From Variovorax sp. Sphag1AA (lineage in GTDB: Bacteria > Pseudomonadota > Gammaproteobacteria > Burkholderiales > Burkholderiaceae_C), in NCBI RefSeq assembly GCF_014192575.1, contig NZ_JACHYC010000003.1, positions 620,001 to 684,000 on the forward strand: a stretch of DNA of 64,000 bases. Reading direction: 5' to 3'. Positions 25,833-34,797 of this stretch are shown here, in pieces; the stretch's first letter is position 1; the number at the start of each line of letters is the position of its first letter. The notes beneath the pieces are model-generated. The model was not told where the DNA came from. It saw nothing but the letters and a program-made list of their open reading frames with translations, and ran no database searches. The position numbers and the translations under genes are program-made.

Positions 25833-27011
25833 ATGGCATTCGCACCCCAGATCAAGATCCCCGCCACGTACATGCGCGGGGGCACCAGCAAGGGCGTCTT
25901 CTTTCGCCTGCAAGACTTGCCCGAAGCAGCCCAGCAACCCGGACCGGCGCGCGATGCACTGCTGATGCGCGTGATCGGCAGCCCGGATCCTTATGGCAAG
26001 CAGATCGACGGCATGGGCGCAGCCACGTCCAGTACCAGCAAGACCGTGATCCTCTCGAAGAGCACGCGGTCCGGCCATGACGTGGACTACCTGTTCGGGC
26101 AAGTCGCGATCGACAAGGCCTTCGTGGACTGGTCGGGCAACTGCGGCAATCTCTCGGCAGCTGTCGGTCCCTTCGCGATTGCCAACAGCCTGATCTCACC
26201 CGATCGCATTCCGGCCAACGGCCTGTGCACCGTCAGGATCTGGCAGGCCAACATCGGCAAGACCATCGTCGCCCATGTGCCGATCACCAACGGAGAAGTG
26301 CAGGAGACGGGTGACTTCGAACTCGACGGCGTGACCTTCCCCGCCGCCGAAGTGGCGCTGGAGTTCATGGACCCTGCGGACGAGGGCGAAGACGGCGGTG
26401 CCATGTTCCCGACCGGCAATCTGGTCGATGACCTGGAAGTGCCGGGCGTGGGCACGTTCAAGGCCACGCTGATCAATGCCGGCATCCCGACGATCTTCCT
26501 CAATGCGAAGGACATCGGCTACACGGGGACCGAACTTCAGAGCGCCATCAACGGAGACAAAGCGGCGCTCACGCGCTTCGAAACCATTCGCGCGTGGGGC
26601 GCAGTGAAGATGGGCTTGATCAAGGACATCGCCGAAGCCGCCACGCGGCAGCACACACCCAAGGTCGCCTTCGTCGCACCGCCCCAGAGCTACGTGGCGT
26701 CCAGCGGAAAGTCCGTGGAAGCGGCCGAGGTCGACCTGCTGGTGCGTGCGCTCTCGATGGGCCAGTTGCATCACGCGATGATGGGCACCGCGGCGGTAGC
26801 CATCGGCACGGCGGCGGCGGTGCCGGGCACGCTGGTCAACCTCGCAGCGGGTGGCGGCGAACGCCATGCAGTCCGCTTCGGCCATCCCTCGGGCACGCTC
26901 AGGGTCGGCGCGGAAGCACGGCTGGATGGCGGCAAGTGGGCCGTCACCAAGGCACTGATGAGTCGCAGCGCGCGTGTGCTGATGGAAGGCTGGGTGCGTG
27001 TGCCGGGATGA
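25833..27011 (+). CDS. prpF: 2-methylaconitate cis-trans isomerase
   Basis: 392 aa. The N-terminus (Y-M-R-G-G-T-S-K-G-V-F-F), K70 (S-S-T-S-K) and C104 (S-G-N-C-G-N-L) match the catalytic Lys and Cys region of PrpF. It acts with AcnD to make cis-2-methylaconitate. The same family contains 4-oxalomesaconate tautomerases (LigU/PmdU), but linkage to acnD and prpC favours PrpF. It follows acnD after 12 bp. Confidence 0.94.
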   Translation: MAFAPQIKIPATYMRGGTSKGVFFRLQDLPEAAQQPGPARDALLMRVIGSPDPYGKQIDGMGAATSSTSKTVILSKSTRSGHDVDYLFGQVAIDKAFVDWSGNCGNLSAAVGPFAIANSLISPDRIPANGLCTVRIWQANIGKTIVAHVPITNGEVQETGDFELDGVTFPAAEVALEFMDPADEGEDGGAMFPTGNLVDDLEVPGVGTFKATLINAGIPTIFLNAKDIGYTGTELQSAINGDKAALTRFETIRAWGAVKMGLIKDIAEAATRQHTPKVAFVAPPQSYVASSGKSVEAAEVDLLVRALSMGQLHHAMMGTAAVAIGTAAAVPGTLVNLAAGGGERHAVRFGHPSGTLRVGAEARLDGGKWAVTKALMSRSARVLMEGWVRVPG

Positions 27012-27063
27012 TTCGGGCATGATTTCTCCTGAAGTGTTCGATCCACAACTCAGGAGACCCACC

Positions 27064-28035
27064 ATGACTCAAGTTCGCATCGCACGCCGCGCAGCGGTGT
27101 TCGCCCTCTCGGCTTTGGCGCTCGCCGGCGCCGCATCGGCTCAGCAGTGGCCGACCAAGCCGATTCACTTCGTCGTGCCGTTCTCGGCAGGCGGCGCCAA
27201 TGACCTGATGGGGCGCGCTGCGGCTGACGGCGTCTCCAAGGCGCTCGGCCAGCCGGTGGTGGTCGACAACAAACCCGGCGCCGGCGCGATGCTGGGCACC
27301 GACGCAGTCGCCAAGAGCGCACCCGATGGCTATACCTTCCTGATCAGCGCGGCCGGCGTGGTGTCGAACAGCATGATCCGCAAGAACGTGCCGTACAAGG
27401 ACAGCGACCTCGTTCCGGTGGCAATGATCGCCCTCGCGCCCTCAGTCGTCGTCGCGCCAGCCGACGCACCCTACAAGGACCTGAAGGACTTCGTTGCTGC
27501 CTCCAAGAAGGGCAAGGGCTTGCACTTCGCGACCGCGGGCACTGGCAGCACGCCGCATTTCGTGGAAGGCCTGCTGGAGAAGAACCACGGCGCCAAGCTC
27601 GATGTGGTGCCCTACAAGAGCGGCTCCGAATCGATCACCGCCGTGCTGGGCAATCAGGTCGATGCGACGTCGGAAGCCAGCATCGTAGTGCTGCCCTACA
27701 TCAAGAGCGGCAAGCTGAAGCCTCTGGCAACCACGTGGACGCAACGCATCTCCGCCTATCCGGAGTTGTCGACCGCCGTGGAGCAAGGCTTCGATGACAT
27801 CCGCATCGCACATTGGGCCGGCGTGCATGCGCCAGCCGGCACGCCACCCGCAATCCTCGAAAAAATGGCCGAGGCAGTGGACAAGGCCATGAAGGACCCG
27901 GCCACCGTGCAGCGCCTCAAGAGCATGGGCATCGAGCCGATCGGCGGCACCCGGGCATCGTTTATCAAGTTCGTGGATGAAGAACGCGCGCGCCTCGGTG
28001 CCGTCGTCAAGTCCACCGGTATGAAAGAAGACTGA
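27064..28035 (+). CDS. Bug/TctC family substrate-binding protein (second receptor in the methylcitrate operon)
   Basis: 323 aa with a signal peptide ending at A-S-A-Q. Family loops are S-A-G-G-A-N-D, A-P-D-G-Y-T and D-V-V-P-Y-K-S. ATG at 27064 sits after an A-G-G-A-G-rich leader (CAGGAGACCCACC). It lies between prpF and the PrpB-like lyase, only 2 bp before the latter, so it belongs to the same transcription unit. Confidence 0.93.
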   Translation: MTQVRIARRAAVFALSALALAGAASAQQWPTKPIHFVVPFSAGGANDLMGRAAADGVSKALGQPVVVDNKPGAGAMLGTDAVAKSAPDGYTFLISAAGVVSNSMIRKNVPYKDSDLVPVAMIALAPSVVVAPADAPYKDLKDFVAASKKGKGLHFATAGTGSTPHFVEGLLEKNHGAKLDVVPYKSGSESITAVLGNQVDATSEASIVVLPYIKSGKLKPLATTWTQRISAYPELSTAVEQGFDDIRIAHWAGVHAPAGTPPAILEKMAEAVDKAMKDPATVQRLKSMGIEPIGGTRASFIKFVDEERARLGAVVKSTGMKED

Positions 28036-28037
28036 AG

Positions 28038-28907
28038 ATGAGTTCAACCAGCACCCGCAAGACCCTGCGCTCGCTGGCCGAGGCGCGCCGCGGCGTGCTG
28101 GTGCCCGGCGCTTTCAACGCCCTTTCCGCGCGCGTCATCGAAGACCTGGGCTTCGAGGCCATCTACATCACCGGCGCCGGCGTGACCAATATGTGGTTCG
28201 GCATGCCCGACCAGGGCTTCATGGGCCTGGCCGAGATCGCGGACCACACGGCGCGTATTCGCGATGCGGTCAGCCTGCCGCTCATCGTCGATGCAGACAC
28301 CGGCTTCGGCAATGCGCTGAACGTGCGCCACACGGTGCGCACGCTGGAGCGCGCAGGCGCCGACTGCATCCAGTTCGAGGATCAGGTCGCTCCCAAGCGC
28401 TGCGGTCATTTCTCGGGCAAGGACGTAATCTCCACCGAAGAAGCCGTCAGCAAGATCAAGGCGGCTGTCGATGCGCGGCAGGACGAAGACCTGCTCATCC
28501 TCGCCCGCACCGATGCATGTGCCACGCAGGGCTTCGAAGCGGCCATCGAGCGCGCGCAGAAGTTCGCGGAGGCCGGCGCCGACATCCTGTTCGTCGAGGC
28601 CGTGACGCAAGCGGAAGAAGTGCGCGCCCTGCCCCAGCGCCTCTCGAAGCCGCAACTGATGAACATGGTGATCGGCGGTCGCACGCCGATCTTCAATGCC
28701 GACCAGCTCGCGGAGCTGGGCTACGGCATCGTCCTCTACGCCAATGCCGCGCTACAAGGCGCCGTGGCTGGCATGCAGAAGGCATTGACCGTGCTGCGCG
28801 ACGAAAAAGAAGTGCAGGAATCCAGCGGTCTGGTCACGCCCTTTGCCGAACGACAACGGCTCGTCGGCAAGCCTGAGTGGGATGCGCTCGAAAAGCGCTA
28901 CGTCTAG
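28038..28907 (+). CDS. prpB: Isocitrate lyase/PEP mutase superfamily protein, probable 2-methylisocitrate lyase
   Basis: 289 aa. It carries the catalytic K-R-C-G-H motif (120-124, C122) and the magnesium-binding D-A-D-T-G-F-G (85-91). Operon position supports cleavage of 2-methylisocitrate to pyruvate and succinate, the last step of the methylcitrate cycle. The sequence is nearer to the carboxyvinyl-carboxyphosphonate phosphorylmutase / 2,3-dimethylmalate lyase-like branch than to E. coli PrpB, for example M-W-F-G-M-P-D-Q-G after the Y-I-T-G segment. A related activity is therefore possible. Confidence 0.75.
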   Translation: MSSTSTRKTLRSLAEARRGVLVPGAFNALSARVIEDLGFEAIYITGAGVTNMWFGMPDQGFMGLAEIADHTARIRDAVSLPLIVDADTGFGNALNVRHTVRTLERAGADCIQFEDQVAPKRCGHFSGKDVISTEEAVSKIKAAVDARQDEDLLILARTDACATQGFEAAIERAQKFAEAGADILFVEAVTQAEEVRALPQRLSKPQLMNMVIGGRTPIFNADQLAELGYGIVLYANAALQGAVAGMQKALTVLRDEKEVQESSGLVTPFAERQRLVGKPEWDALEKRYV

Positions 28908-28914
28908 CCCACCG

Positions 28915-29805
28915 TCATGAGGGCGCGCCCCGGCGCGCAATGTCGACGAATGCCTTGAGATAGTCGACCTGCGTTTCCGCCTCGCGCGCGCCGAGATAGA
29001 TGTGCTTGGCGATACCGCGCGGACCGAGACGGACCGGCACGACGTCCATCCGTTCCGCGTACTCCTCCACCAGCCAACGAGGCAGCGCGGCGACGCCCCG
29101 GCCGCTGGCGACCATCTGCAACATGATGTCCGTGGTCTCGATGGTCTTGTGCCGCTTCGGCGTAACGCCCGCGGGCATCAGGAACTGGTTGTAGATGTCC
29201 AGGCGATCCGTCTCGACCGGATAGGTGACCAGCACTTCGCGCGTCAATTGCTGCGGCTTGACGTAGGCGGCACCGGCCAGCGGATGGCTGCGGGCGACCA
29301 CCAGCACCTGCTCGTAGTCGAACACCGGCTCGAACTTCAATCCAGGCTTGAACAGCGGGTCCGGCGTGACCAGCAGGTCGATCTCGTAGCCGAAGAGCGC
29401 GCCGATGCCGCCGAACTGGAATTTCTGCTTCACGTCGACATCGACATCGGGCCATTCGGCCAGATAAGGCGACACGATCTTGAGCAGCCACTGGTAGCAG
29501 GGATGGCATTCCATGCCGATGCGCAGCGTACCGCGCTCGCCCTGCGCGAACTGGCGTAGACGCTCTTCGGCGAGATCCAGTTGCGGAAGCACGCGATTGG
29601 CCACTGCCAGCAAATACTGCCCCGCCTGCGTGAGCCGCAGGCTGCGACCTTCGCGCAGCCAGATGTCGGTGCCGAGTTGCTGCTCCAGCTTCTTCATGCT
29701 GTGGCTGAGCGCCGACTGGGTCACGCACAGGACATTGGCCGCCGCAGTAAGGGAGCCCTGCTTCTCGACCTCCTGCACGATCGCGAGATGCATCCGTTCA
29801 AGCAT
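28915..29805 (-). CDS. metR: LysR family regulator of methionine synthesis
   Basis: 296 aa. The LysR HTH occupies about 1-60 (G-S-L-T-A-A-A-N-V-L-C-V-T-Q-S-A-L-S-H), followed by the two-lobed effector domain. It is divergent from metE across 103 bp that contain a TGAG-N5-TTCA site. The MetR family uses homocysteine as co-effector and activates metE. It converges tail to tail on the PrpB-like gene with a 7-bp gap. Confidence 0.92.
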   Translation of the reverse strand: MLERMHLAIVQEVEKQGSLTAAANVLCVTQSALSHSMKKLEQQLGTDIWLREGRSLRLTQAGQYLLAVANRVLPQLDLAEERLRQFAQGERGTLRIGMECHPCYQWLLKIVSPYLAEWPDVDVDVKQKFQFGGIGALFGYEIDLLVTPDPLFKPGLKFEPVFDYEQVLVVARSHPLAGAAYVKPQQLTREVLVTYPVETDRLDIYNQFLMPAGVTPKRHKTIETTDIMLQMVASGRGVAALPRWLVEEYAERMDVVPVRLGPRGIAKHIYLGAREAETQVDYLKAFVDIARRGAPS

Positions 29806-29816
29806 TGGTTTGTGTA

Positions 29817-29829
29817 TGAGTGAGATTCA
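29817..29829. promoter_or_regulatory. Candidate MetR binding site
   Basis: TGAG-N5-TTCA differs in one base from the MetR consensus TGAA-N5-TTCA. It lies in the metR/metE intergenic region, 11 bp upstream of metR and 79 bp before metE. Confidence 0.6.
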
Positions 29830-29908
29830 TGGATACGTGAGATAAGACCATTTGTCTTCATCGACCCGCGAGCCTAGCATCCATGGCCTTGACTTGCACA
29901 GAACGTAG

Positions 29909-32209
29909 ATGACCACCACTCACAACCTCGGATTCCCCCGCATCGGCGCCAAGCGCGAATTGAAGTTCGCGCTGGAGTCGTACTGGAAGGGCGAATCCTC
30001 TCGCAGCGAACTCGAAGAACTCGGCGCGCAACTCCGCCAGCGCCACTGGAACGACCAGCAGGGCATCGACCTCGTGCCCATCGGCGACTTCTCTTTCTAC
30101 GACCAGGTGCTCGACATGAGCTTCACGCTGGGCAACCTGCCAGAGCGGGTTCGTGGATTTCATGGCGACGCGCTCGACAACTACTTCCGGGTCGCGCGCG
30201 GCCGATCGACGCAGGCAGCCGAGGCACATGCGGGCTGCTGCGGCGGCGTGGCGGCGGGCGAGATGACCAAGTGGTTCGACACCAATTACCACTACATCGT
30301 CCCCGAGTTCACTGCCGCGACCGAGTTCAGGCTCGACGCAACGCGCCTGCTGGATCAACTGGCCGAAGCGAAGGCCCAGGGCGTGAAGGCGAAGCCGGTG
30401 ATCGTCGGTCCGGTGACCTACCTCGCGATCGGCAAGGCCAAGGACGACTCCGACAGGCTGGCCCTGTTGCCGCGCCTTCTGCAGGTCTACGCGGAACTGC
30501 TCGACACCCTGGCTCGCGAAGGCGTGGAATGGGTGCAGATCGACGAGCCGTTGCTCGTCACCGAGCTCGATGCCGCCTGGCAGCACGCGTTCAACACGGC
30601 GTATCACCATCTCAAGAGCAGCCGCGTGAAGCTTCTGCTGGCCACCTATTTCGGCCAACTCCAGGACAACAAGTACCTTGCCGCGAACCTGCCGGTCGCC
30701 GGCCTGCATGTGGATGCCATCAACGGCCGCGACGATGTGCTGCCGCTGCTGGGCATGCTGCCTTCGCACAAGGTGTTGTCGCTCGGCGTCATCAACGGTC
30801 GCAACATCTGGAAGACCGATCTGACTGCCGTGCTGAACTGGCTCGAACCCATTGCAGAGCGGCTCGGCGATCGCCTCTGGATCGCGCCGTCATGCTCGCT
30901 GCTGCATGTGCCGGTCGATCTCGCCAGCGAGCGGAAGCTCGATACGGAACTCAAGTCCTGGCTGGCTTTCGCGTTGCAGAAGCTCGATGAGCTGAAGGTG
31001 CTCGCGACTGCGCTTCGCCATGGCCGCGAGGCGGTCGCCTCGGAACTGACGGCCAACCATGCGGCTCTGGCAGCGCGTCGCGCGTCGCCCCGTGTGAACA
31101 ACCCTGAGGTTCAGGCCGCCGTGGGCGCGATCCGCAAGCACCTCGGCGAGCGCGAGAGCGCCTATGCCAGCCGGGCCCCGAAACAGGCAGCGCTGCTCAA
31201 GCTTCCGCTCTACCCGACGACCACGATCGGCTCGTTTCCGCAAACCGCCGAGATCCGCCATGCGCGAAGCGAATTCAGGGCCGGCCGACTGGACGCTGCG
31301 GGCTACAAGACCGCCATGCAGGCCGAGATCCAGCGAAGCGTGCGCGAGCAGGAAGCGCTGGGCCTCGACGTGTTGGTGCACGGCGAAGCCGAACGCAACG
31401 ACATGGTCGAGTACTTCGGCGAACAGCTCGAAGGCTATGCCTTCAGCCAGTTCGGTTGGGTGCAGTCCTACGGCTCGCGGTGCGTCAAGCCGCCGATCCT
31501 GTTCGGCGACATCAGCCGCCCACGGCCGATGACGGTCGATTGGATCCGGTACGCGCAATCGCTCACCAGCAAGCCGATGAAGGGCATGCTGACCGGCCCG
31601 GTGACCATCCTCAACTGGTCCTTCGTGCGCGACGACCAACCGCGTTCGACGTCATGCAAGCAATTGGCGCTCGCCATCCGCCATGAAGTGCTCGATCTCG
31701 AAGACGCCGGTGTGCGCGTGATCCAGATCGACGAAGCGGCGCTGCGCGAAGGCCTGCCGCTTCGCAAGTCGCAGTGGAAGGAGTATCTGGACTGGGCCGT
31801 CGAGTCATTCCGCATCACTGCCAACGGCGTGCGCGACGAGACGCAGATCCACACGCACATGTGCTATTCGGAGTTCAACGACATCATCGCGTCGATCGCC
31901 GACATGGACGCCGACGTGATCACCATCGAGACCTCGCGCTCGGACATGGAACTGCTCGACGCGTTCGACGATTTCAACTACCCCAACGAAATCGGCCCCG
32001 GCGTCTACGACATCCATTCGCCGAACATCCCGACGCAGGCGCACATCGAGCAGTTGATGCGCAAGGCGGCAGAGCGCATTCCTGCCGACCGGCTCTGGGT
32101 CAATCCGGACTGCGGACTGAAGACGCGGCAATGGGCCGAGGTGCTTCCGGCACTGACCAACATGGTGTCTGCCGCTAAGGCACTGCGCCCGGCTCACGCT
32201 CAGGCATAG
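29909..32209 (+). CDS. metE: Cobalamin-independent methionine synthase
   Basis: 766 aa, full length for MetE, which transfers the methyl of methyltetrahydropteroyl-triglutamate to homocysteine. Two TIM-barrel halves are present. Zinc ligands are visible at H650 and C652 (H-T-H-M-C-Y-S-E-F) and C735 (N-P-D-C-G-L-K-T-R). The start codon ATG at 29909 leads into the family N-terminus L-G-F-P-R-I-G. It is regulated by divergent metR. Confidence 0.97.
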   Translation: MTTTHNLGFPRIGAKRELKFALESYWKGESSRSELEELGAQLRQRHWNDQQGIDLVPIGDFSFYDQVLDMSFTLGNLPERVRGFHGDALDNYFRVARGRSTQAAEAHAGCCGGVAAGEMTKWFDTNYHYIVPEFTAATEFRLDATRLLDQLAEAKAQGVKAKPVIVGPVTYLAIGKAKDDSDRLALLPRLLQVYAELLDTLAREGVEWVQIDEPLLVTELDAAWQHAFNTAYHHLKSSRVKLLLATYFGQLQDNKYLAANLPVAGLHVDAINGRDDVLPLLGMLPSHKVLSLGVINGRNIWKTDLTAVLNWLEPIAERLGDRLWIAPSCSLLHVPVDLASERKLDTELKSWLAFALQKLDELKVLATALRHGREAVASELTANHAALAARRASPRVNNPEVQAAVGAIRKHLGERESAYASRAPKQAALLKLPLYPTTTIGSFPQTAEIRHARSEFRAGRLDAAGYKTAMQAEIQRSVREQEALGLDVLVHGEAERNDMVEYFGEQLEGYAFSQFGWVQSYGSRCVKPPILFGDISRPRPMTVDWIRYAQSLTSKPMKGMLTGPVTILNWSFVRDDQPRSTSCKQLALAIRHEVLDLEDAGVRVIQIDEAALREGLPLRKSQWKEYLDWAVESFRITANGVRDETQIHTHMCYSEFNDIIASIADMDADVITIETSRSDMELLDAFDDFNYPNEIGPGVYDIHSPNIPTQAHIEQLMRKAAERIPADRLWVNPDCGLKTRQWAEVLPALTNMVSAAKALRPAHAQA

Positions 32210-32218
32210 GCGCGCGCC

Positions 32219-33454
32219 CTACTGCACTGCTTCGGCGGCGGGCGCGTCGGTCATGGCGCCCATGACCGATTCGATCAGCAAGCGGCCCGCGACGGTGAGC
32301 GTTCCATTCGCTCTCACCACGATGCCGATGTCGCGCGGGCTGGCGGTCGGTGCGAGCGGAAGCACGACGAGCCGGCCCGAGGCGATCTCTTCCTGAAAGA
32401 GATGCGGCGCCGCCGCGGTGATGAGGTCGCCGGTCATCACGAGCGCGCGCGTGATGGTGTTGTCGGCCGTCTCCACGACGACTTCCGCGGGCGGCAGTTG
32501 ACTATCGGCCAGCGTGGCTTCCAGCGAACTGCGCGTCCATGTGCCGCGATGCGGCAGCACCCAGCGTGCGCCTTCGAGTCCGCGCCAGCCTTCGGTTTGC
32601 AACGATTCGCACAGCGGATGGTCCTTGCGGGCCAGCAGCACGATGCCTGAGCCGAAGATCGGCTGCCTGCGAAATCCGGCCATCTCCTCTTCAGGACGAA
32701 GTCCGCCGAGGATGAAATCGAGTTCGCCCGCATGCAGCAGGCTCGCGAGGTGCTCGAAGCTTCCTTCGACCGTGGAGACGCGGATCTTCGGGTGCGCCTC
32801 GGTGATGCGGATGATCGCTTGCGGCAGCAGCCATCCACGCCCGAGCGACAGCGTGCCCACGGTCACGCGGCCGGTGATGCCCTGCTGGATGGAGACGATC
32901 TCTTCTTCGGCCTTGGCCAGTTCCGCGAGCGCGCGGCGCAAGTGAAAAGCGAGCTGCTCTCCCACTGCGTTGGGCACGATGCCGGCAGCCGTGCGTGTCA
33001 CCAGCGCAAGGCCCATGCCCTGCTCCACTTCGCGCAGCGCCAAGCTCACCGCCGGCTGCGAAATGCCGAACTGCTCGGCCACCGCGCCCATGTGCCGCTG
33101 CTTCATCAACTCGATGAAGACCAGCAGCCGCTGCTTGCCGATGCCCAGCGCGAGGATCGGCGCATTCGTGTTCCAGCGAGATTCGGCCAGCAGCGCGTCG
33201 ATCGCCTCACGCCCGGCATCGAGCTCGGCAAAGGCGGCCTCCGCGCGCGCCTGCAGCACGCTGCCGAATTCGGTCAGCAGCATGCCGTGGGGATGGCGCT
33301 CGAACAGCGGCACGCCCAGGTCGGCTTCGAGTTCCTGGACCGAGCGCGTGATCGCCGACTGAACCCGGGGCACCACATCGGCAGCGCGGACCACGCTGCC
33401 CGCGTGCGCCACGGCGAGGAAGACTTTCAGGTGGCGGGGATTGATTGCAAGCAT
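32219..33454 (-). CDS. LysR family regulator with two N-terminal helix-turn-helix domains
   Basis: 411 aa, about 100 longer than a normal LysR protein. The first HTH occupies about 5-65 (L-K-V-F-L-A-V-A through L-F-E-R-H-P-H-G-M). A second LysR-type HTH follows at about 107-170 (L-L-V-F-I-E-L-M, then F-G-I-S-Q-P-A-V-S-L-A-L-R-E-V-E). The substrate-binding domain comes after that. Double-HTH LysR proteins of about 400 aa are known among GbpR-like regulators. It is divergent from the hydrolase/Liv/PobA operon and is probably its regulator. It converges on metE with a 9-bp gap. Confidence 0.88.
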   Translation of the reverse strand: MLAINPRHLKVFLAVAHAGSVVRAADVVPRVQSAITRSVQELEADLGVPLFERHPHGMLLTEFGSVLQARAEAAFAELDAGREAIDALLAESRWNTNAPILALGIGKQRLLVFIELMKQRHMGAVAEQFGISQPAVSLALREVEQGMGLALVTRTAAGIVPNAVGEQLAFHLRRALAELAKAEEEIVSIQQGITGRVTVGTLSLGRGWLLPQAIIRITEAHPKIRVSTVEGSFEHLASLLHAGELDFILGGLRPEEEMAGFRRQPIFGSGIVLLARKDHPLCESLQTEGWRGLEGARWVLPHRGTWTRSSLEATLADSQLPPAEVVVETADNTITRALVMTGDLITAAAPHLFQEEIASGRLVVLPLAPTASPRDIGIVVRANGTLTVAGRLLIESVMGAMTDAPAAEAVQ

Positions 33455-33559
33455 CTCTCGAAAGGCGGCTTACAGCGTTGGAGGGTTCCGGAAAGCGCCT
33501 GGGGCATTTTGTCAGGATCGTGAAAGTGCGCAGCCCATAAGCATTTCTGAATGGACGCG

Positions 33560-33584
33560 TTGCGTTTCTCACACCGGAAAGCAA
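33560..33584. promoter_or_regulatory. Imperfect dyad upstream of the isochorismatase-like gene
   Basis: TTGCGTTTC and GGAAAGCAA flank 7 bases; the arms match except for one inserted and one mismatched position. It lies 52 bp before the first gene of the operon and 106 bp upstream of the LysR start, a reasonable place for a regulator site. Weak evidence. Confidence 0.3.
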
Positions 33585-33635
33585 GTTGCACGCCGAAGAT
33601 GGCGCTCGACATTTTTCCTGCACCGAGAAGCACAC

Positions 33636-34334
33636 ATGACCGAGCCCGCCCAGTTCAAGATGCCGCAGTACGTCATCGATCGCGTGATGAAGAAGCGTGG
33701 CCGACGTCGTGTCTTCGAACGCTTCGAGCCCCGTGAGAGCGCCCTTGTCGTGATCGACATGCAGGAGTTCTATGTGCGCGACGTGCCCACGGCCGTGGCG
33801 ATCATCCCCAACATCAACCGCATGGCGCGCGCCTTTCGCGAGCGCGGCGGGCACGTGGCGTGGGTGAGCATGGTGGCCGGCGAGGCGGGGCGCAGCTTCT
33901 GGCCGCTCTATCACGAGGCCTTCTTCACGCCGGAGAACGCGGCCCGGCACCGCGACAACCTCACCGTCGGCCACAGCGGCTGCGAGCTGCATGCCGACCT
34001 GGAGCCGCGGCCGGAGGACATCTACGCGACCAAGCATCGCTTCAGCGCATTCATCCCACCGCATTCGGACCTGCCGCAGAAGCTGGATGCACGCGGCATC
34101 CGCAACGTCGCGATCGTCGGCATGCTCACCAACTTCTGCTGCGAGACCTCGGCGCGCGACGCGATGATGCTCGACTACCACGTGGCGATGGTGTCCGATG
34201 CCAACGCGGCACGGTTTGAAGACGACCACAACGTCGGCTTCCAGACCGTCTACCAGAGCTTTGGCGACGTGGTCTCGGTCGACGAGATGCTCGGTGAGAT
34301 CCTCCAGAGCGCGAACGCGCAGGGCGGCGCGTGA
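33636..34334 (+). CDS. Isochorismatase-like cysteine hydrolase
   Basis: 232 aa. The family triad is visible as D41 (V-I-D-M-Q), K133 (A-T-K-H-R-F-S-A-F) and C168 (T-N-F-C-C-E-T-S-A-R-D-A). Members hydrolyse amides or carbamates such as nicotinamide, N-carbamoylsarcosine and biuret, or isochorismate. ATG at 33636 has a GAGAAG ribosome site. It is the first gene of the operon with a Liv-type importer, creatininase-family protein and PobA. An amidohydrolase releasing an aromatic acid from an amide is a plausible role but unproven. Confidence 0.85.
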   Translation: MTEPAQFKMPQYVIDRVMKKRGRRRVFERFEPRESALVVIDMQEFYVRDVPTAVAIIPNINRMARAFRERGGHVAWVSMVAGEAGRSFWPLYHEAFFTPENAARHRDNLTVGHSGCELHADLEPRPEDIYATKHRFSAFIPPHSDLPQKLDARGIRNVAIVGMLTNFCCETSARDAMMLDYHVAMVSDANAARFEDDHNVGFQTVYQSFGDVVSVDEMLGEILQSANAQGGA

Positions 34335-34783
34335 TGACTGCGGACGCGGACATCCACGCCATCGAGCGATTGCAGCGCCGCTACGCGAAGCTCAACGACG
34401 AAGCCCGCTGGCACGAGGTCGCCGAGCTCTTCACCGAAGACGCGCACTTCATCCGACCGAGCGATCCCGACCGGCCGATCGTGGGCCGCACGGCGATCCT
34501 GCAGTCCTTTCTAGACCGCCCCGCCGGTGCGCCGCGACGCCACCTCGTCGCCAATCCCGAAGTCGAGCTGATCGACGAGGACAACGCCCGCGCCACCTGC
34601 TTCTCGATCCTGCTGGTGGAGCGCGATGCCGGCAGCGGCACCGTCACCGTCGGCGGTTTCGAAGACCTGCTGAGGCGCACCGCCGACGGCTGGCGCTTCG
34701 TATCCCGCAAGGGCTTCACCGACTTCGACCCGGTGACCTTCACCAGGCGCTCCACCGATTCCTCCACCACCCACCAACATTGA
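34334..34783 (+). CDS. SnoaL-like / NTF2-fold protein
   Basis: 149 aa. I-E-R-L-Q-R-R-Y-A-K-L-N-D, then W-H-E-V-A-E-L-F-T-E-D-A-H-F and V-G-R-T-A-I are typical of the SnoaL_4 group. The family includes ring-hydroxylating dioxygenase small subunits, cyclases and non-enzymatic partners. The ATG shares one base with the preceding stop (TGATG), so translation is coupled. It may assist the hydrolase or act on the same substrate; no catalytic assignment is possible. Confidence 0.75.
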   Translation: MTADADIHAIERLQRRYAKLNDEARWHEVAELFTEDAHFIRPSDPDRPIVGRTAILQSFLDRPAGAPRRHLVANPEVELIDEDNARATCFSILLVERDAGSGTVTVGGFEDLLRRTADGWRFVSRKGFTDFDPVTFTRRSTDSSTTHQH

Positions 34784-34797
34784 GCCAAGGACCCATC

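Noticed and set aside
25833..27011. PrpF as the missing PmdU/LigU tautomerase
   Set aside because: Same family, but it sits directly between acnD and other methylcitrate genes and is 23 kb from pmd; a dual role cannot be shown from sequence.
28923..28938. GCGCGCC-CC-GGCGCGC as a bidirectional terminator between prpB-like gene and metR
   Set aside because: It lies within the last codons of metR, the loop is only two bases and no T-run follows.
33560..33584. A CRISPR, IS or integrase signal anywhere near the catabolic block
   Set aside because: No spaced direct repeats, transposase or integrase-like frames, or terminal inverted repeats were found in the window; codon and base use look uniform.
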